From Qipengyuania proteolytica (lineage in GTDB: Bacteria; Pseudomonadota; Alphaproteobacteria; Sphingomonadales; Sphingomonadaceae), in NCBI RefSeq assembly GCF_019711565.1, contig NZ_JAIGNN010000002.1:1-64000 (forward strand): a stretch of 64,000 bases of DNA. The letters are read 5' to 3'. The notes beneath the pieces were generated by a model that made no database searches, had not been told where the DNA came from, and saw only the letters and a list, made by a program, of their open reading frames with translations. This document shows positions 9,211 to 19,130 of this stretch, in pieces (the first letter of the stretch is position 1; the number at the start of each line of letters is the position of its first letter). The position numbers were made by a program, and so were the translations under genes.

Positions 9211-9293
9211 CGTGGAAAGATTGCACCGGATCAGCGTCCAGTAAACACGCTAATCCTGCTGCGGCCCAGACTAATCCGTTTTAGTCAAGCGGC

Positions 9294-10973
9294 TCATCTG
9301 CCTATCGCCGAATTGGCGGCGCTGAGGACGGCCCGAACGCTCGCGGTGGCAACGTCCTCGTCGATGCCGCAGCCCCAGATTGTCTGACCATTGGGAGTAC
9401 GGCATTCGAGATAGGCCGCGGCGCGGCTGTCGCGGCCGGTCGTCAGCGCATGCTCGGTGTAATCGACGATCTCGAGCGTGAGACCGAAGGCATCCTCGAT
9501 GGTCGAAAGCACGGATGAGATAAGGCCATTGCCGCGGCCCGAGACGGTCTGTTCCTGACCCTCGACCGCGATCGTGCCGGTGAACAGGCGCGTGCCATCG
9601 CTCGCACGGCGTTCCTCGTAATCGACCAGCTGGAAATGCTTGGGATGGGTCTGGACGTGATAGGCGGTCTTGAACGCGCTCCAGATGTCGGCGGCATTCA
9701 GTTCGCGGCCCAATTCGTCCGCCATGCGCTGGACGTGCGGGCTGAAATCGGCCTGCATCTTCTTGGGCAGCTTGAGGCCCTGGTCCTGCTCCAGCACCCA
9801 GGCGAAGCCGCCCTTGCCGGATTGCGAATTGACGCGGATGACCGCCTCGTAACTGCGCCCGAGATCGGCGGGGTCGATCGGCAGGTAGGGCACGCGCCAT
9901 TGCGGCGAATTCTGGCTCTGGTGCGCGGCAAAGCCCTTCTTGATGGCGTCCTGGTGGCTGCCGGAAAACGCCGTGTAGACCAGCTCGCCGCCATAGGGAT
10001 GGCGCTGGTGGACGGGCAGTTCGTTGCAATATTCGACAGTCTCGATGACCCGGTCGATGTCCGAAAAGTCGAGCTTCGGGTCGATCCCCTGCGTGTACAG
10101 GTTGAGCGCCATGGTCACGAGGCAGCAATTGCCCGTGCGCTCGCCATTGCCGAACAGGCACCCTTCCACGCGGTCTGCGCCCGCCATCAGGGCCAGCTCC
10201 GCCGCCGCAACGCCTGTCCCGCGGTCGTTATGGGTGTGGAGGCTGATGACCGCGCTCTCGCGGTTCGGCAGGTTGCGGATGAAGTATTCGACCTGATCGG
10301 CGTAGATATTTGGCGTCGCCGCCTCGACAGTCGCGGGCAGGTTGAGGATGATCGGATGCTCGGGCGTCGGAGCCAGCACCTCCATCACCGCTTCGCAGAC
10401 CTCGAGGCTGAAATCGAGTTCGGCGGTGGAGAAGGTCTCGGGCGAATATTCGAAGTGCCAGTCGGTGCCCGGCTGTTTAGCCGCCTCGTCACGCATGACC
10501 TTGGCACCAGCCACGGCGATGTCGCGCACCTGCTCCTTGCTCATCCCGAAGACGACCTCGCGCCAGGCTGGGCTAACGGCATTGTAGAGGTGGACGATCG
10601 CCTGCTTGGCACTGGTGAGGCTGGCGAAGCTGGTCCGGATCAGGTCCTCGCGGCTCTGGGTAAGGACCTGGACGATCACGTCGTCAGGAATGCGGCCCGA
10701 CTTCACCAGACCCGAGATGAAGTCGAATTCGGTCGCCCCGGCGCTGGGAAAGCCGACCTCGATCTCCTTGACGCCGATCTCGACGAGGAGGTCGAAGAAG
10801 CGGGTCTTCTTGTGCGCGTCCATCGGGTCCACGATGGCCTGGTTGCCATCGCGCAGATCGGTAGAAAGCCAGCGGGGCGGGGCGGTGATCGTGCGGCTCG
10901 GCCATTGCCGGTCGGGCAGGGGAACCTGCGGGAAAGCGGAGTATTTGGTGCTCGGGTCGCGGAGCATGGACAT
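9294..10973 (-). CDS. leuA: 2-isopropylmalate synthase
   Basis: A 559-residue enzyme that condenses acetyl-CoA with 2-oxoisovalerate, the first committed step of leucine synthesis. It is the long form with a start like PRWLSTDLRDGNQAI, where the Arg-Asp binds metal and keto acid, SLHTHNDRGTG carries the metal-binding His pair, and LFGNGERTGN is the second signature. The C-terminal 120 residues are the regulatory LeuA-dimer domain that binds leucine for feedback inhibition. The first ATG is at 10973, with another two codons later. No good ribosome-binding site precedes it, and a 130-base leader with a small peptide gene and alternative hairpins lies upstream, suggesting control by leucine supply. 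Confidence 0.96.
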   Translation of the reverse strand: MSMLRDPSTKYSAFPQVPLPDRQWPSRTITAPPRWLSTDLRDGNQAIVDPMDAHKKTRFFDLLVEIGVKEIEVGFPSAGATEFDFISGLVKSGRIPDDVIVQVLTQSREDLIRTSFASLTSAKQAIVHLYNAVSPAWREVVFGMSKEQVRDIAVAGAKVMRDEAAKQPGTDWHFEYSPETFSTAELDFSLEVCEAVMEVLAPTPEHPIILNLPATVEAATPNIYADQVEYFIRNLPNRESAVISLHTHNDRGTGVAAAELALMAGADRVEGCLFGNGERTGNCCLVTMALNLYTQGIDPKLDFSDIDRVIETVEYCNELPVHQRHPYGGELVYTAFSGSHQDAIKKGFAAHQSQNSPQWRVPYLPIDPADLGRSYEAVIRVNSQSGKGGFAWVLEQDQGLKLPKKMQADFSPHVQRMADELGRELNAADIWSAFKTAYHVQTHPKHFQLVDYEERRASDGTRLFTGTIAVEGQEQTVSGRGNGLISSVLSTIEDAFGLTLEIVDYTEHALTTGRDSRAAAYLECRTPNGQTIWGCGIDEDVATASVRAVLSAANSAIGR

Positions 10974-11010
10974 CGGGGAATCTCGGATAGTGCGTGGACT
11001 GGTCTTGGTG

Positions 11011-11073
11011 AAGGGTCCCTTGGGCGCTCAGCGCACCGCGGGAGGCACGCCAGCTATCACGCCCAAGGGCGTG
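11011..11073 (-). promoter_or_regulatory. Candidate leuA attenuator (mutually exclusive RNA pairings)
   Basis: Read in the leuA direction, CACGCCCTTGGGCGTG (11073-11058) is a perfect palindrome that overlaps the end and stop codon of the leader peptide. CCCTTGGGCG (11069-11060) can instead pair perfectly with CGCCCAAGGG at 11026-11017, 33 bases downstream, and that segment also forms AAGGGACCCTT with its own neighbours. Such alternatives are the pattern of ribosome-mediated attenuation. No U-run follows, so the output may act on translation or use Rho. Confidence 0.5.
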
Positions 11074-11107
11074 TAAGTCGCAGAATAAGGCCGAGTGCGT
11101 TGTGCAT
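11057..11107 (-). CDS. Putative leuA leader peptide (16 aa)
   Basis: The reading MHNALGLILRLTRPWA-stop lies 84 bases upstream of leuA on the same strand. Four of sixteen residues are Leu and one is Ile, with Leu at alternate positions 5, 7, 9 and 11. GAGGGG stands just before the ATG. Upstream are TTGCTT and TAGCAT (spacing 18) or TTTACA and CATACG (spacing 17), passable promoter boxes. Codon use is CTC, CTT, CTG, CTT. Place, size and the palindrome over its stop codon argue for a leucine-sensing leader rather than a chance frame. Confidence 0.55.
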   Translation of the reverse strand: MHNALGLILRLTRPWA

Positions 11108-11199
11108 GGCCCCTCGTATGCTAAGCCGGTGCCGCGTTGTAAAGCAAAACAGGCTTGGGGGGCGGGAGAAATTATCTTTCGCCAACGACAGGAGAGACG

Positions 11200-11628
11200 A
11201 TGGCGGACGGGCATTCACTCTACGAGACCATGGGACTGGTGCGGATCGTGTCTACCGATCCCGCAGGCCGCGCGAGCCTGGAATACATGGCCAAGCCCGA
11301 ACAGTGCCATTCGGGCGGCGTGGTGCAGGGCGGCTTCATCAGCGGATGGATCGACGCGGCGATAGCGCATGCGGCGATGGCGAAGAATGGTGCCGGGATC
11401 GTCCCCATGACACTGGAGCTCAAGGTCAGCTACTTCGCTCCTACACGTCCCGGTCTGGTAGTGGCCGAAGCCTGGGTCGAGCGCCACGGGCGGCAAACGA
11501 GCTTCTACGAGGGGCACTTGCTGGACGAGAAGGGCACCGTGCTTGCCAAGGCGACCAGCACGATCCTGCTGGCCGATGTGCAACGTGTGATGGCTGCATC
11601 CAGAAAGGCGCTGGAGGGCGAGGGATGA
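11200..11628 (+). CDS. PaaI-family (hotdog) thioesterase
   Basis: A 142-residue hotdog-fold acyl-CoA thioesterase of the PaaI/YdiI type. It shows CHSGGVVQGGFISGWIDAA (about residues 35-53), the family motif HGG.hxgGhhsxhhDxA in which the His-Gly stretch and Asp position the thioester, then the LELKVSYFAPTRPG strand. These enzymes release free acids from small or aromatic acyl-CoA in the cytoplasm. GGAGAG lies a few bases upstream of the ATG. The stop codon overlaps the start of the epoxide hydrolase gene (ATGA), so the pair is translationally coupled and may act in one catabolic route. Confidence 0.88.
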   Translation: MADGHSLYETMGLVRIVSTDPAGRASLEYMAKPEQCHSGGVVQGGFISGWIDAAIAHAAMAKNGAGIVPMTLELKVSYFAPTRPGLVVAEAWVERHGRQTSFYEGHLLDEKGTVLAKATSTILLADVQRVMAASRKALEGEG

Positions 11629-12752
11629 GCACCATCGCACCTTTCACCCTAGCGATCCCCGAAGACGAACTAGTCCGCCTTGCCGACCGGCTCGACCAGA
11701 CGCGCTGGCCGGAAGAGGAACCGGTCGACGACTGGTCGCAGGGCACAAGGCTCGCGGCGCTGAAGGAACTCGTCGCCTACTGGCGGATCGAATACGACTG
11801 GCGACGCTGCGAAGCACGGCTGAACGCGATCGGACAATTCACGACCGAAATCGACGGGCTGGACATTCACTTCCTCCATCGACGCAGTTCGAGGCCGGAT
11901 GCCCTGCCGCTCGTCATCACGCATGGCTGGCCGGGATCGGTGGTGGAGTTCCTCGGCGTGATCGACGCTCTGGCCGAGCCGGCCAATCCGGACGACATGG
12001 CCTTCCACGTCGTGGCGCCCTCGCTGCCGGGTTATGGGTTTTCAGGAAAGCCGGATCGCACCGGCTGGGGGATCGAGAGGATCGCGCGAGCATGGGCCGA
12101 ACTCATGCAGCGGCTCGGCTATTCCCACTGGGTGGCGCAGGGCGGGGACTGGGGATCTGCCGTGACGACCGCGATCGGCCAGCTCGCCCCGAAGGGATGC
12201 AAGGGCATCCATCTCAACATGCCGATCGGACGGCCCGGGCCAGAGGACATGCAAAGCAGTGACCCAAAGGTACTGCGTGCCCTGCAGCGGCGCGGTTTCT
12301 ACCAGGAATGGGATTCCGGCTATTCCAAGCAGCAGAGCACGCGTCCGCAGACGATCGGGTACTCGCTGGTCGATTCCCCTGTCGGGCTGGCCGCGTGGAT
12401 TCTCGAGAAAGTGTTCTTCTGGACCGACAACGGCGGCTCGCCATGGGATGCGCTCTCGATGGACCAGGTGCTCGACGACATCATGCTTTACTGGCTTCCA
12501 GCGACGGGCGCGTCGGCGGCGCGCCTCTATTGGGAGAGCTTCGGATCGTTCGGTGCCGGCACCGTGGCGATCCCCGCGGGCGTCAGCGCTTTCCCGAAGG
12601 AAATCCTGCCCGCGCCCCGCGAATGGGTAGAACGCAGTCTGACCAATCTCGTCTACTGGAACGAGCTCGAAAGGGGCGGTCATTTCGCCGCCTGGGAACA
12701 GCCGGAGCTGTTTGTGGAAGAACTGCGCGCCTGTTTCGGGAAGATGATCTAA
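11625..12752 (+). CDS. Epoxide hydrolase (EHN domain, alpha/beta hydrolase)
   Basis: A 375-residue protein with the N-terminal epoxide hydrolase domain (EHN), starting PFTLAIPEDELVRLADRLD, followed by an alpha/beta-hydrolase fold. The catalytic set is visible: the oxyanion segment HGWPGS near residue 100, the nucleophile Asp175 in GGDWGS and the general base His353 in ERGGHFAAWE. Microsomal-type epoxide hydrolases open epoxides to diols. Some bacterial relatives act on other substrates, so the natural compound is unknown. It overlaps the thioesterase gene by four bases; AAGGGCCC followed by six T lies right after the stop. Confidence 0.9.
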   Translation: MSTIAPFTLAIPEDELVRLADRLDQTRWPEEEPVDDWSQGTRLAALKELVAYWRIEYDWRRCEARLNAIGQFTTEIDGLDIHFLHRRSSRPDALPLVITHGWPGSVVEFLGVIDALAEPANPDDMAFHVVAPSLPGYGFSGKPDRTGWGIERIARAWAELMQRLGYSHWVAQGGDWGSAVTTAIGQLAPKGCKGIHLNMPIGRPGPEDMQSSDPKVLRALQRRGFYQEWDSGYSKQQSTRPQTIGYSLVDSPVGLAAWILEKVFFWTDNGGSPWDALSMDQVLDDIMLYWLPATGASAARLYWESFGSFGAGTVAIPAGVSAFPKEILPAPREWVERSLTNLVYWNELERGGHFAAWEQPELFVEELRACFGKMI

Positions 12753-12764
12753 GGGCCCTTTTTT

Positions 12765-12843
12765 AGTCCCTGCGAGCGCAGCGAAGCGATCCAGTCCCGG
12801 CAGCCCTGTAATGCCGCGTCGCCTGCGGCTCCTCGCAATGACT
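12765..12843. repeat. REP-like imperfect palindromic repeat
   Basis: The stretch has matching ends, AGTCCCTGCGAG at 12765 and CTCGCAATGACT at 12832-12843, enclosing GCGCAGCGAAGCGATCCAG and GTCGCCTGCGGCTCCTCGC. I recognise this GTCATTGCGAGGAGCCGCAG / GCGAAGCGATCCAG arrangement as a dispersed intergenic repeat found in many sphingomonad genomes. It sits between convergent genes, where such repeats are tolerated, and could form a large hairpin terminating both. Confidence 0.65.
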
Positions 12844-12857
12844 TCGGGGTGGAGGAC

Positions 12858-14006
12858 CTAGCGCCAGCGCAGGCGGTCTGGCGTCAGCTGGTCGATGGAT
12901 GTGACCCCCATCAGGCGCATGCCGCGCTCGATCTCTTCCTTGAGGATGCAGATCGCCCGTTCGACCCCGGGCTGCCCGGCTGCCGCGAGCGCATAGAGAT
13001 ACAGCCTCCCGCCCGAGGCTGCGGAAGCCCCTGCGGCAAGACTCTTGAGCACATGCGTCCCGCGCCTGACGCCGCCGTCGAGCACGATCTCGATCTCGCC
13101 GCCGACTGCATCGACGATCTCGCCGAGCTGGTCGAACGGGGCACGGCTGCCATCGAGTTGCCGCCCTCCATGGTTGGAAATCCAGATGGCATCGGCGCCG
13201 ATTTCGACCGCGCGGCGGGCATCGGCGGCGCTCATCACGCCCTTGATCGCGAAGGTCCCGCCCCAGTCCTGCCGGATGCGGGCGGCGGTATCCCAATCCA
13301 TCCCCGTGTCGAGCATGGTGTTGAAATATTCCTGGATACTGACCGCCTTGCCGCTTCCCTCGCTGACGTATTCGTCGAGGTTCGGCAGGCGGAACTTCGG
13401 GCCGAACACATAGTCCAGTGTCCAGCGCGGGCGCGTGGCGTAACTCCAGAGCGCCGAGGGCGTGAAGCGGGGCGGGGTGGTGAAGCCCGACCGCAGGCAC
13501 CGCTCGCGCTTGCCCGAAACGATCGTGTCGACAGTCAGAGCGATGGCATCGAATTGCGCCGCCTTGCACCGCTCGATCATGCTGGCGTTGAGCCCCTTGT
13601 CCTTGTGGACATAGAGCTGGAACAGCTTGGGCCCGCTGGTAAGCGCGGCGATCTCCTCGATAGAGTGGGTCGCAAGGCTGGAAATGCCGAACCACACGCC
13701 AAATTTTTCCGCCGCCTTCGCGACCGCCCGCTCGCCGTCGCGATGAAAGGCGCGCTGGAGGGCCGTAGGGCTGAGCATCAGGGGGAGTGCGCTTTTACGG
13801 CCCATGATGGTGCAGGACGTGTCGATCTCCGCCACCCCCGCCAGCACGTCAGGCACGAGATCGACATCGTCGAAAGCGCCGGTGTTGCGACGCTTGGTGA
13901 TTTCGTCGTCCGCTGCCCCGTCGATATAATCGAACACCGGCCACGGCAGCCGCGCCTTGGCGAGCCGGCGGAAGTCTTCGATATTGTGGCAGTCGCTCAA
14001 ACGCAT
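12858..14006 (-). CDS. FMN-dependent alpha-hydroxy-acid dehydrogenase (L-lactate dehydrogenase type)
   Basis: A 382-residue TIM-barrel flavoenzyme oxidising L-2-hydroxy acids such as L-lactate to keto acids, usually passing electrons to quinones at the membrane. Key features are the N-terminal PWPVFDYIDGAADDE, LFQLYVHKDKGL in the first third, the catalytic His279 in the signature SNHGGRQLDG, and the phosphate-binding VLDGGVRRGTHVLKSLA. It matches the LldD/glycolate-oxidase family in length. The ATG at 14006 is used. It follows yceI on the same strand after 42 bases. Substrate choice (lactate, mandelate or another) is inferred only from family. Confidence 0.9.
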   Translation of the reverse strand: MRLSDCHNIEDFRRLAKARLPWPVFDYIDGAADDEITKRRNTGAFDDVDLVPDVLAGVAEIDTSCTIMGRKSALPLMLSPTALQRAFHRDGERAVAKAAEKFGVWFGISSLATHSIEEIAALTSGPKLFQLYVHKDKGLNASMIERCKAAQFDAIALTVDTIVSGKRERCLRSGFTTPPRFTPSALWSYATRPRWTLDYVFGPKFRLPNLDEYVSEGSGKAVSIQEYFNTMLDTGMDWDTAARIRQDWGGTFAIKGVMSAADARRAVEIGADAIWISNHGGRQLDGSRAPFDQLGEIVDAVGGEIEIVLDGGVRRGTHVLKSLAAGASAASGGRLYLYALAAAGQPGVERAICILKEEIERGMRLMGVTSIDQLTPDRLRWR

Positions 14007-14048
14007 CCCGATCCTCGTGACGGGAAGCGATGCGATTGTCGAGGGGGG

Positions 14049-14693
14049 TTACTGGCGTTCGAAGGCCGCGCTGATGTCGAGATCGACTTCGCTGCCCACC
14101 ATCGGCGCTGCGTAATTCACACCCCACTGCGTCCGGTCGATCGTCGCGCGCGCGTGGAAGCCGACCGTCTGCGCCTTGCTCATCGGATTTGCACCGGCAC
14201 CCGTAAATTCGACGAGCATGGTGACCGGGCCGGTTTTGCCGTTCATTGTCAGCTGGCCGGTCACAACGGCCGTCGTATCGGAGGTCTGGCGCACGTTCGT
14301 GGACACGAAGCGGGCGGCTTGCGGATCGGGACCGAAGAAGTCGGGTGCGCCGCCGTCCTTGCCCGGTCGGAGCAAATGATCCCGCAGACCTTCGCTTGGC
14401 ACGGCAACGCTGGTGATGGGCACGGAGATGTCGAATTCGGTGTCGCCGATGTTCGCGGGGTCGAGCGTCATCGTGCCCTCGATGTTACCGAATAGGCCGA
14501 GATAGTCGTTGAAACCGAAGTGGCTGACGCTCCATTGCACGAGTGTGTGCGCCGGATCGAGGGCATACGTCCCGGCGGTAACGCGACTGACGTCGAAGGC
14601 TCCGGGAATCTGCGGTTGTTCCTGCGCCGAAATGGATGTGACGGCGAACAAGCCGGAGGTGGCGAGGGCGAGTGCGAAAATCGGCTTGTTCAC
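14049..14693 (-). CDS. YceI-family periplasmic lipid-binding protein
   Basis: A 214-residue exported protein with a signal peptide ending near SISAQ-EQ and one YceI lipocalin-like beta-barrel domain. Typical motifs are TYALDPAHTLVQWSVSHFGF near the N-terminus and ATIDRTQWGVNYAAPMVGSEVDL near the end. YceI proteins bind long isoprenoid or amide lipids in a tunnel and occur near respiratory genes, and polyprenoid or quinone binding is the usual proposal. It starts 84 bases after the DUF6151 gene on the same strand. Confidence 0.92.
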   Translation of the reverse strand: MNKPIFALALATSGLFAVTSISAQEQPQIPGAFDVSRVTAGTYALDPAHTLVQWSVSHFGFNDYLGLFGNIEGTMTLDPANIGDTEFDISVPITSVAVPSEGLRDHLLRPGKDGGAPDFFGPDPQAARFVSTNVRQTSDTTAVVTGQLTMNGKTGPVTMLVEFTGAGANPMSKAQTVGFHARATIDRTQWGVNYAAPMVGSEVDLDISAAFERQ

Positions 14694-14777
14694 GGTCGTT
14701 CTCCTTCAGGGTGCTCGATACCAGAAAACCGCCGGGTCCGCCGAGTTCCGAAAAAGGGCGGCAAAAACGCTGTAGCG

Positions 14778-15395
14778 CTAAAGCAGGGCGTTGCGCTCTT
14801 CCATGCGGAGCCGGCGAGGAGCCGCGATCGGCTCCAGCGTGCTGGCGTCGAAGAGCGGATTCCGTCTTCGGTCGCCGGACAGGATATCCTTGACCATCCG
14901 CAGGAAAAACCGCCGTATAAGCCGGGACATGGGCATGGCTGGAAGTTTGCTGGTGTCACCCGTCGCTTCATCAAGGAAGAGGTAACCGAGCGGCTGGCCG
15001 AGCCGGGCGTCGACGCTAGCCGGATCGCAATTGCCCAGCAGAGTCGTCACGTAGGGAATGCGGCCGTTCTTGTAGGTATTGAAGAGGGGTGTGCCGCAGC
15101 ACTCGGCGTACCAGCGCGTCGTCGCCTGCTCGGTCATGTGGAGGCAGGCAAGGCGATGCTTGCCGGTCCCGATCTCCAGCCGGGCACAGCGGCTTTGGTA
15201 CAGCGGGGTCCCGCCATGGTCTTCGAGGATCCGCGACTCCTTGCGGAAATGGCGCGCGAGATCCCGGCAATCGCTGCAGCAGCACACGATGTGATCGCCC
15301 TGCGATGGCGTAGCTTGCCGGACGAAACCTGAAACCTCGCCGCATTCGCAGGCGAAAGGCAGGTCGTCGGACGCGCTCTTGGTCTCTCCTTCCAC
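14778..15395 (-). CDS. DUF6151 family protein (GFA-like zinc fold)
   Basis: A 205-residue protein. Its N-terminal half has Cys pairs arranged as in glutathione-dependent formaldehyde-activating (GFA) domains: FACECGEVSGF (about residues 14-24), then VCCCSDCRDLARHF (about 37-50) and WYAECCGTPLF (about 95-105), a likely zinc-binding mini-fold. The C-terminal part is basic and helical. Function is unknown. It starts 16 bases after the ilvC stop and so may be read with the ilv operon, although no link to isoleucine or valine synthesis is evident. Confidence 0.75.
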   Translation of the reverse strand: MEGETKSASDDLPFACECGEVSGFVRQATPSQGDHIVCCCSDCRDLARHFRKESRILEDHGGTPLYQSRCARLEIGTGKHRLACLHMTEQATTRWYAECCGTPLFNTYKNGRIPYVTTLLGNCDPASVDARLGQPLGYLFLDEATGDTSKLPAMPMSRLIRRFFLRMVKDILSGDRRRNPLFDASTLEPIAAPRRLRMEERNALL

Positions 15396-15411
15396 AAGCG
15401 CGTCCTAACTG

Positions 15412-16971
<1,560 letters not shown>

Positions 16972-16975
<4 letters not shown>

Positions 16976-17271
16976 GCCATGCGCCCCTGCCAGACGGGCT
17001 CGAACATGCGGCCTTCGCCGTCGAATTCGCGCAGGAATTCGCGGCCCCGCCGCACGGCTTCGAAATTGTCGGTCTGGCGGCTGAGGTCGAGGCTGTCGGC
17101 CATCAGGACCCAGTTACTGTCACCCTGCTTTTCCGCAACATCCATGCCGATGAACCGGAGGCCGTTCTCTTCGAGCCAGTCGAGCAGTTCTTCCGCGTCG
17201 CTGCGCTCGAACCAGCAGCGCCGCTCAGCGCGCGCGGCGAAGCGCTCGGGGAAATTCGTCATCATGCCCAT
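16972..17271 (-). CDS. Small conserved hypothetical protein between ilvB and ilvN
   Basis: A 99-residue soluble protein, acidic and basic residues mixed, without signal peptide or Cys motif. It reads as real: helices such as RSDAEELLDWLEENGLRFIG and REFLREFDGEGRMFEPVWQG, and codon use like the neighbours. Its ATG overlaps the TAA of ilvB by one base and its TGA overlaps the ilvN ATG by four, so all three are translated in series. That position inside the acetolactate synthase operon suggests a role with the enzyme, perhaps stability or regulation, but no family is recognised. Confidence 0.75.
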
Positions 17272-19022
17272 TACACCAGCGCCTTCGCTTCGTCGTCCAT
17301 CGTGCCGCCCACCTTGTCGCCGTAGAGCAGCATGTCGGTGTGCGCCGCCCCGCTCGGGATCATCGGGAAGCAGTTCGCCTCCTTGGCGACCAGGCAGTCG
17401 ACCATCACCGGGCCGTCATGCGCGAGCATCGCCTCGATCCCGGCATCGAGCTGGCTTTCGTCCTCGATCCGGATGCCCTTCCAGCCATAGGCTTCGGCCA
17501 GTTTCACGAAATCGGGCAGGCTGTCCGAATAGCTGTTCGAATAGCGGCTTTCGTAGGTCAGTTCCTGCCACTGGCGGACCATGCCCATGTATTCGTTGTT
17601 GAGGATGAACACCTTGACGGGCAGGCGGTACTGGCTCGCCGTGCCGAGCTCCTGGATGTTCATCTGGATGCTCGCTTCGCCCGCCACGTCGATCACGAGC
17701 GCGTCGGGATTGCCGAGCTGCGCGCCGATGGCGGCAGGCAGGCCGTAGCCCATCGTGCCGAGGCCGCCGCTGGTGAGCCATTTGTTCGGCCCCATGAAGC
17801 CGAAATACTGCGCCGCCCACATCTGGTGCTGGCCAACCTCGGTGGTAATGATTGGATCGCGGTCCTTCGTCAGCGCGAAGAGCCGTTCGATGCTTTTCTG
17901 CGGCATGATCAGGTCCGAGCCCTTGTCGGGATAGGCGAGGCAATCGCGCGCCTTCCAGCCGAGGATGCGTGCCTTCCATTCGCTCAGGTCGCGGCTCTTG
18001 CGTCCACTCATCCCTTCGAGGATTTGCTCGAGCACATGTGCGCAATCGCCGACGATGCCGAGATCGACGGGCACGATCTTGTTGATCTGTGCGCGGTCGA
18101 TATCGATGTGGATCTTTTTCGCCTGCGGGGCGAAGGCATCGAGCCGGCCGGTCACGCGGTCGTCGAAGCGGGCGCCGATGGCAACGATCAGGTCCGCCTT
18201 GTTCATCGCCATATTGGCTTCGAAGGTGCCATGCATGCCGAGCATGCCGAGCCAGTCGGGATGATCCGCAGGAAAGGCGCCGAGCCCCATCAGCGTGCTG
18301 GTCACAGGCGCATTGGTGGCCGCCTGCAGCTTGCGGAGCATCTCTGTCGCGCGCGGCCCGGCGTTGATGACGCCGCCGCCGGTGTAGAACACCGGGCGTT
18401 CGGCCTTGGCCAGCATGTCGACGGCTTCGGCGATCTCGTCTGCCGCGCCGACCATGCGGGGCTGGTAGCGGTGGGATGGGAGGGGCGTCTGGTCCTGCTC
18501 GTCCCAATTGGCGAGAGCGATCTGCACGTCCTTGGGAATGTCGACCAGCACCGGGCCGGGGCGGCCGGTCGTCGCGATGCGGAAGGCTTCCTCTATCGTC
18601 GCGCGGAGCCGCTCGGGATCCTTCACGAGGTAATTGTGCTTGGTGCAGTGGCGCGTGAGGCCGATGGTGTCCGCTTCCTGGAATGCGTCGGTCCCGATGA
18701 GTGCGGTCGGCACCTGGCCGGTGATGACGACCATGGGAATGGAATCCATGTAGGCGTCGGCAATGCCGGTCACGGCATTCGTCGCGCCGGGGCCACTGGT
18801 CACCAACACGACGCCCGGCTTGCCGGTCGAGCGCGCGTAGCCTTCGGCAGCATGCGCGGCGCCGGCCTCGTGGCGGACGAGAATGTGCCGGATGTCATCG
18901 TCGGCGAACAGTTCGTCGTAGATCGGCAGGACCGCGCCGCCGGGATAGCCGAACACGAATTCGACTCCTTGCCGCTTGAGGCACTCGATCAGGATTGCGG
19001 CGCCGCTACGCTCCGTCGTCAC
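17271..19022 (-). CDS. ilvB: Acetolactate synthase large (catalytic) subunit
   Basis: A 583-residue thiamine-diphosphate enzyme that makes acetolactate and acetohydroxybutyrate, the entry to valine, isoleucine and leucine. It has the N-terminal [15 protein letters not shown] with the [15 protein letters not shown] segment, in which Glu activates ThDP, the FAD-type middle domain, and the C-terminal ThDP-Mg motif [18 protein letters not shown] with [12 protein letters not shown]. The GTG at 19022 is chosen because GGAG stands about eight bases upstream and the protein then starts [11 protein letters not shown] as in relatives. A TTG 13 codons earlier would place translation through the upstream hairpin. 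It heads ilvB-orf99-ilvN-ilvC. Confidence 0.96.
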   Translation of the reverse strand: MTTERSGAAILIECLKRQGVEFVFGYPGGAVLPIYDELFADDDIRHILVRHEAGAAHAAEGYARSTGKPGVVLVTSGPGATNAVTGIADAYMDSIPMVVITGQVPTALIGTDAFQEADTIGLTRHCTKHNYLVKDPERLRATIEEAFRIATTGRPGPVLVDIPKDVQIALANWDEQDQTPLPSHRYQPRMVGAADEIAEAVDMLAKAERPVFYTGGGVINAGPRATEMLRKLQAATNAPVTSTLMGLGAFPADHPDWLGMLGMHGTFEANMAMNKADLIVAIGARFDDRVTGRLDAFAPQAKKIHIDIDRAQINKIVPVDLGIVGDCAHVLEQILEGMSGRKSRDLSEWKARILGWKARDCLAYPDKGSDLIMPQKSIERLFALTKDRDPIITTEVGQHQMWAAQYFGFMGPNKWLTSGGLGTMGYGLPAAIGAQLGNPDALVIDVAGEASIQMNIQELGTASQYRLPVKVFILNNEYMGMVRQWQELTYESRYSNSYSDSLPDFVKLAEAYGWKGIRIEDESQLDAGIEAMLAHDGPVMVDCLVAKEANCFPMIPSGAAHTDMLLYGDKVGGTMDDEAKALV

Positions 19023-19063
19023 GTTAACTCTCCGACCCTTCAACTCGTTGGAAAGACACAAAT

Positions 19064-19096
19064 CGGCCCGGTGCTGGGGTCTATAGCACCGGGCCG
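19064..19096 (-). promoter_or_regulatory. Perfect 12-bp hairpin in the ilvB leader (attenuator or miaA terminator)
   Basis: CGGCCCGGTGCT at 19064-19075 and AGCACCGGGCCG at 19085-19096 are exact inverted repeats with a 9-base loop. In the ilvB direction they are followed by ATTTGTGTCTTTCC, moderately U-rich. The hairpin begins 34 bases after the miaA stop and ends 41 bases before the ilvB start, leaving no room for a promoter after it. A box pair TTGACT (19134-19129) and GATAGG lies before it. No leader peptide is visible here. Confidence 0.6.
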
Positions 19097-19130
19097 ACAG
19101 GAGCTCCCTATCTGCTCGGCAGTTACAAAG

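Noticed and set aside
9636..12752. A very long plus-strand open frame opposite leuA, and similar ones opposite carB, eno, rpoD and ilvB
   Set aside because: They are mirror frames of well-recognised genes in GC-rich DNA, where stops are rare on the other strand; Arg/Ala/Gly-rich composition and lack of domains show they are not genes. Only the tail of the first frame is the epoxide hydrolase.
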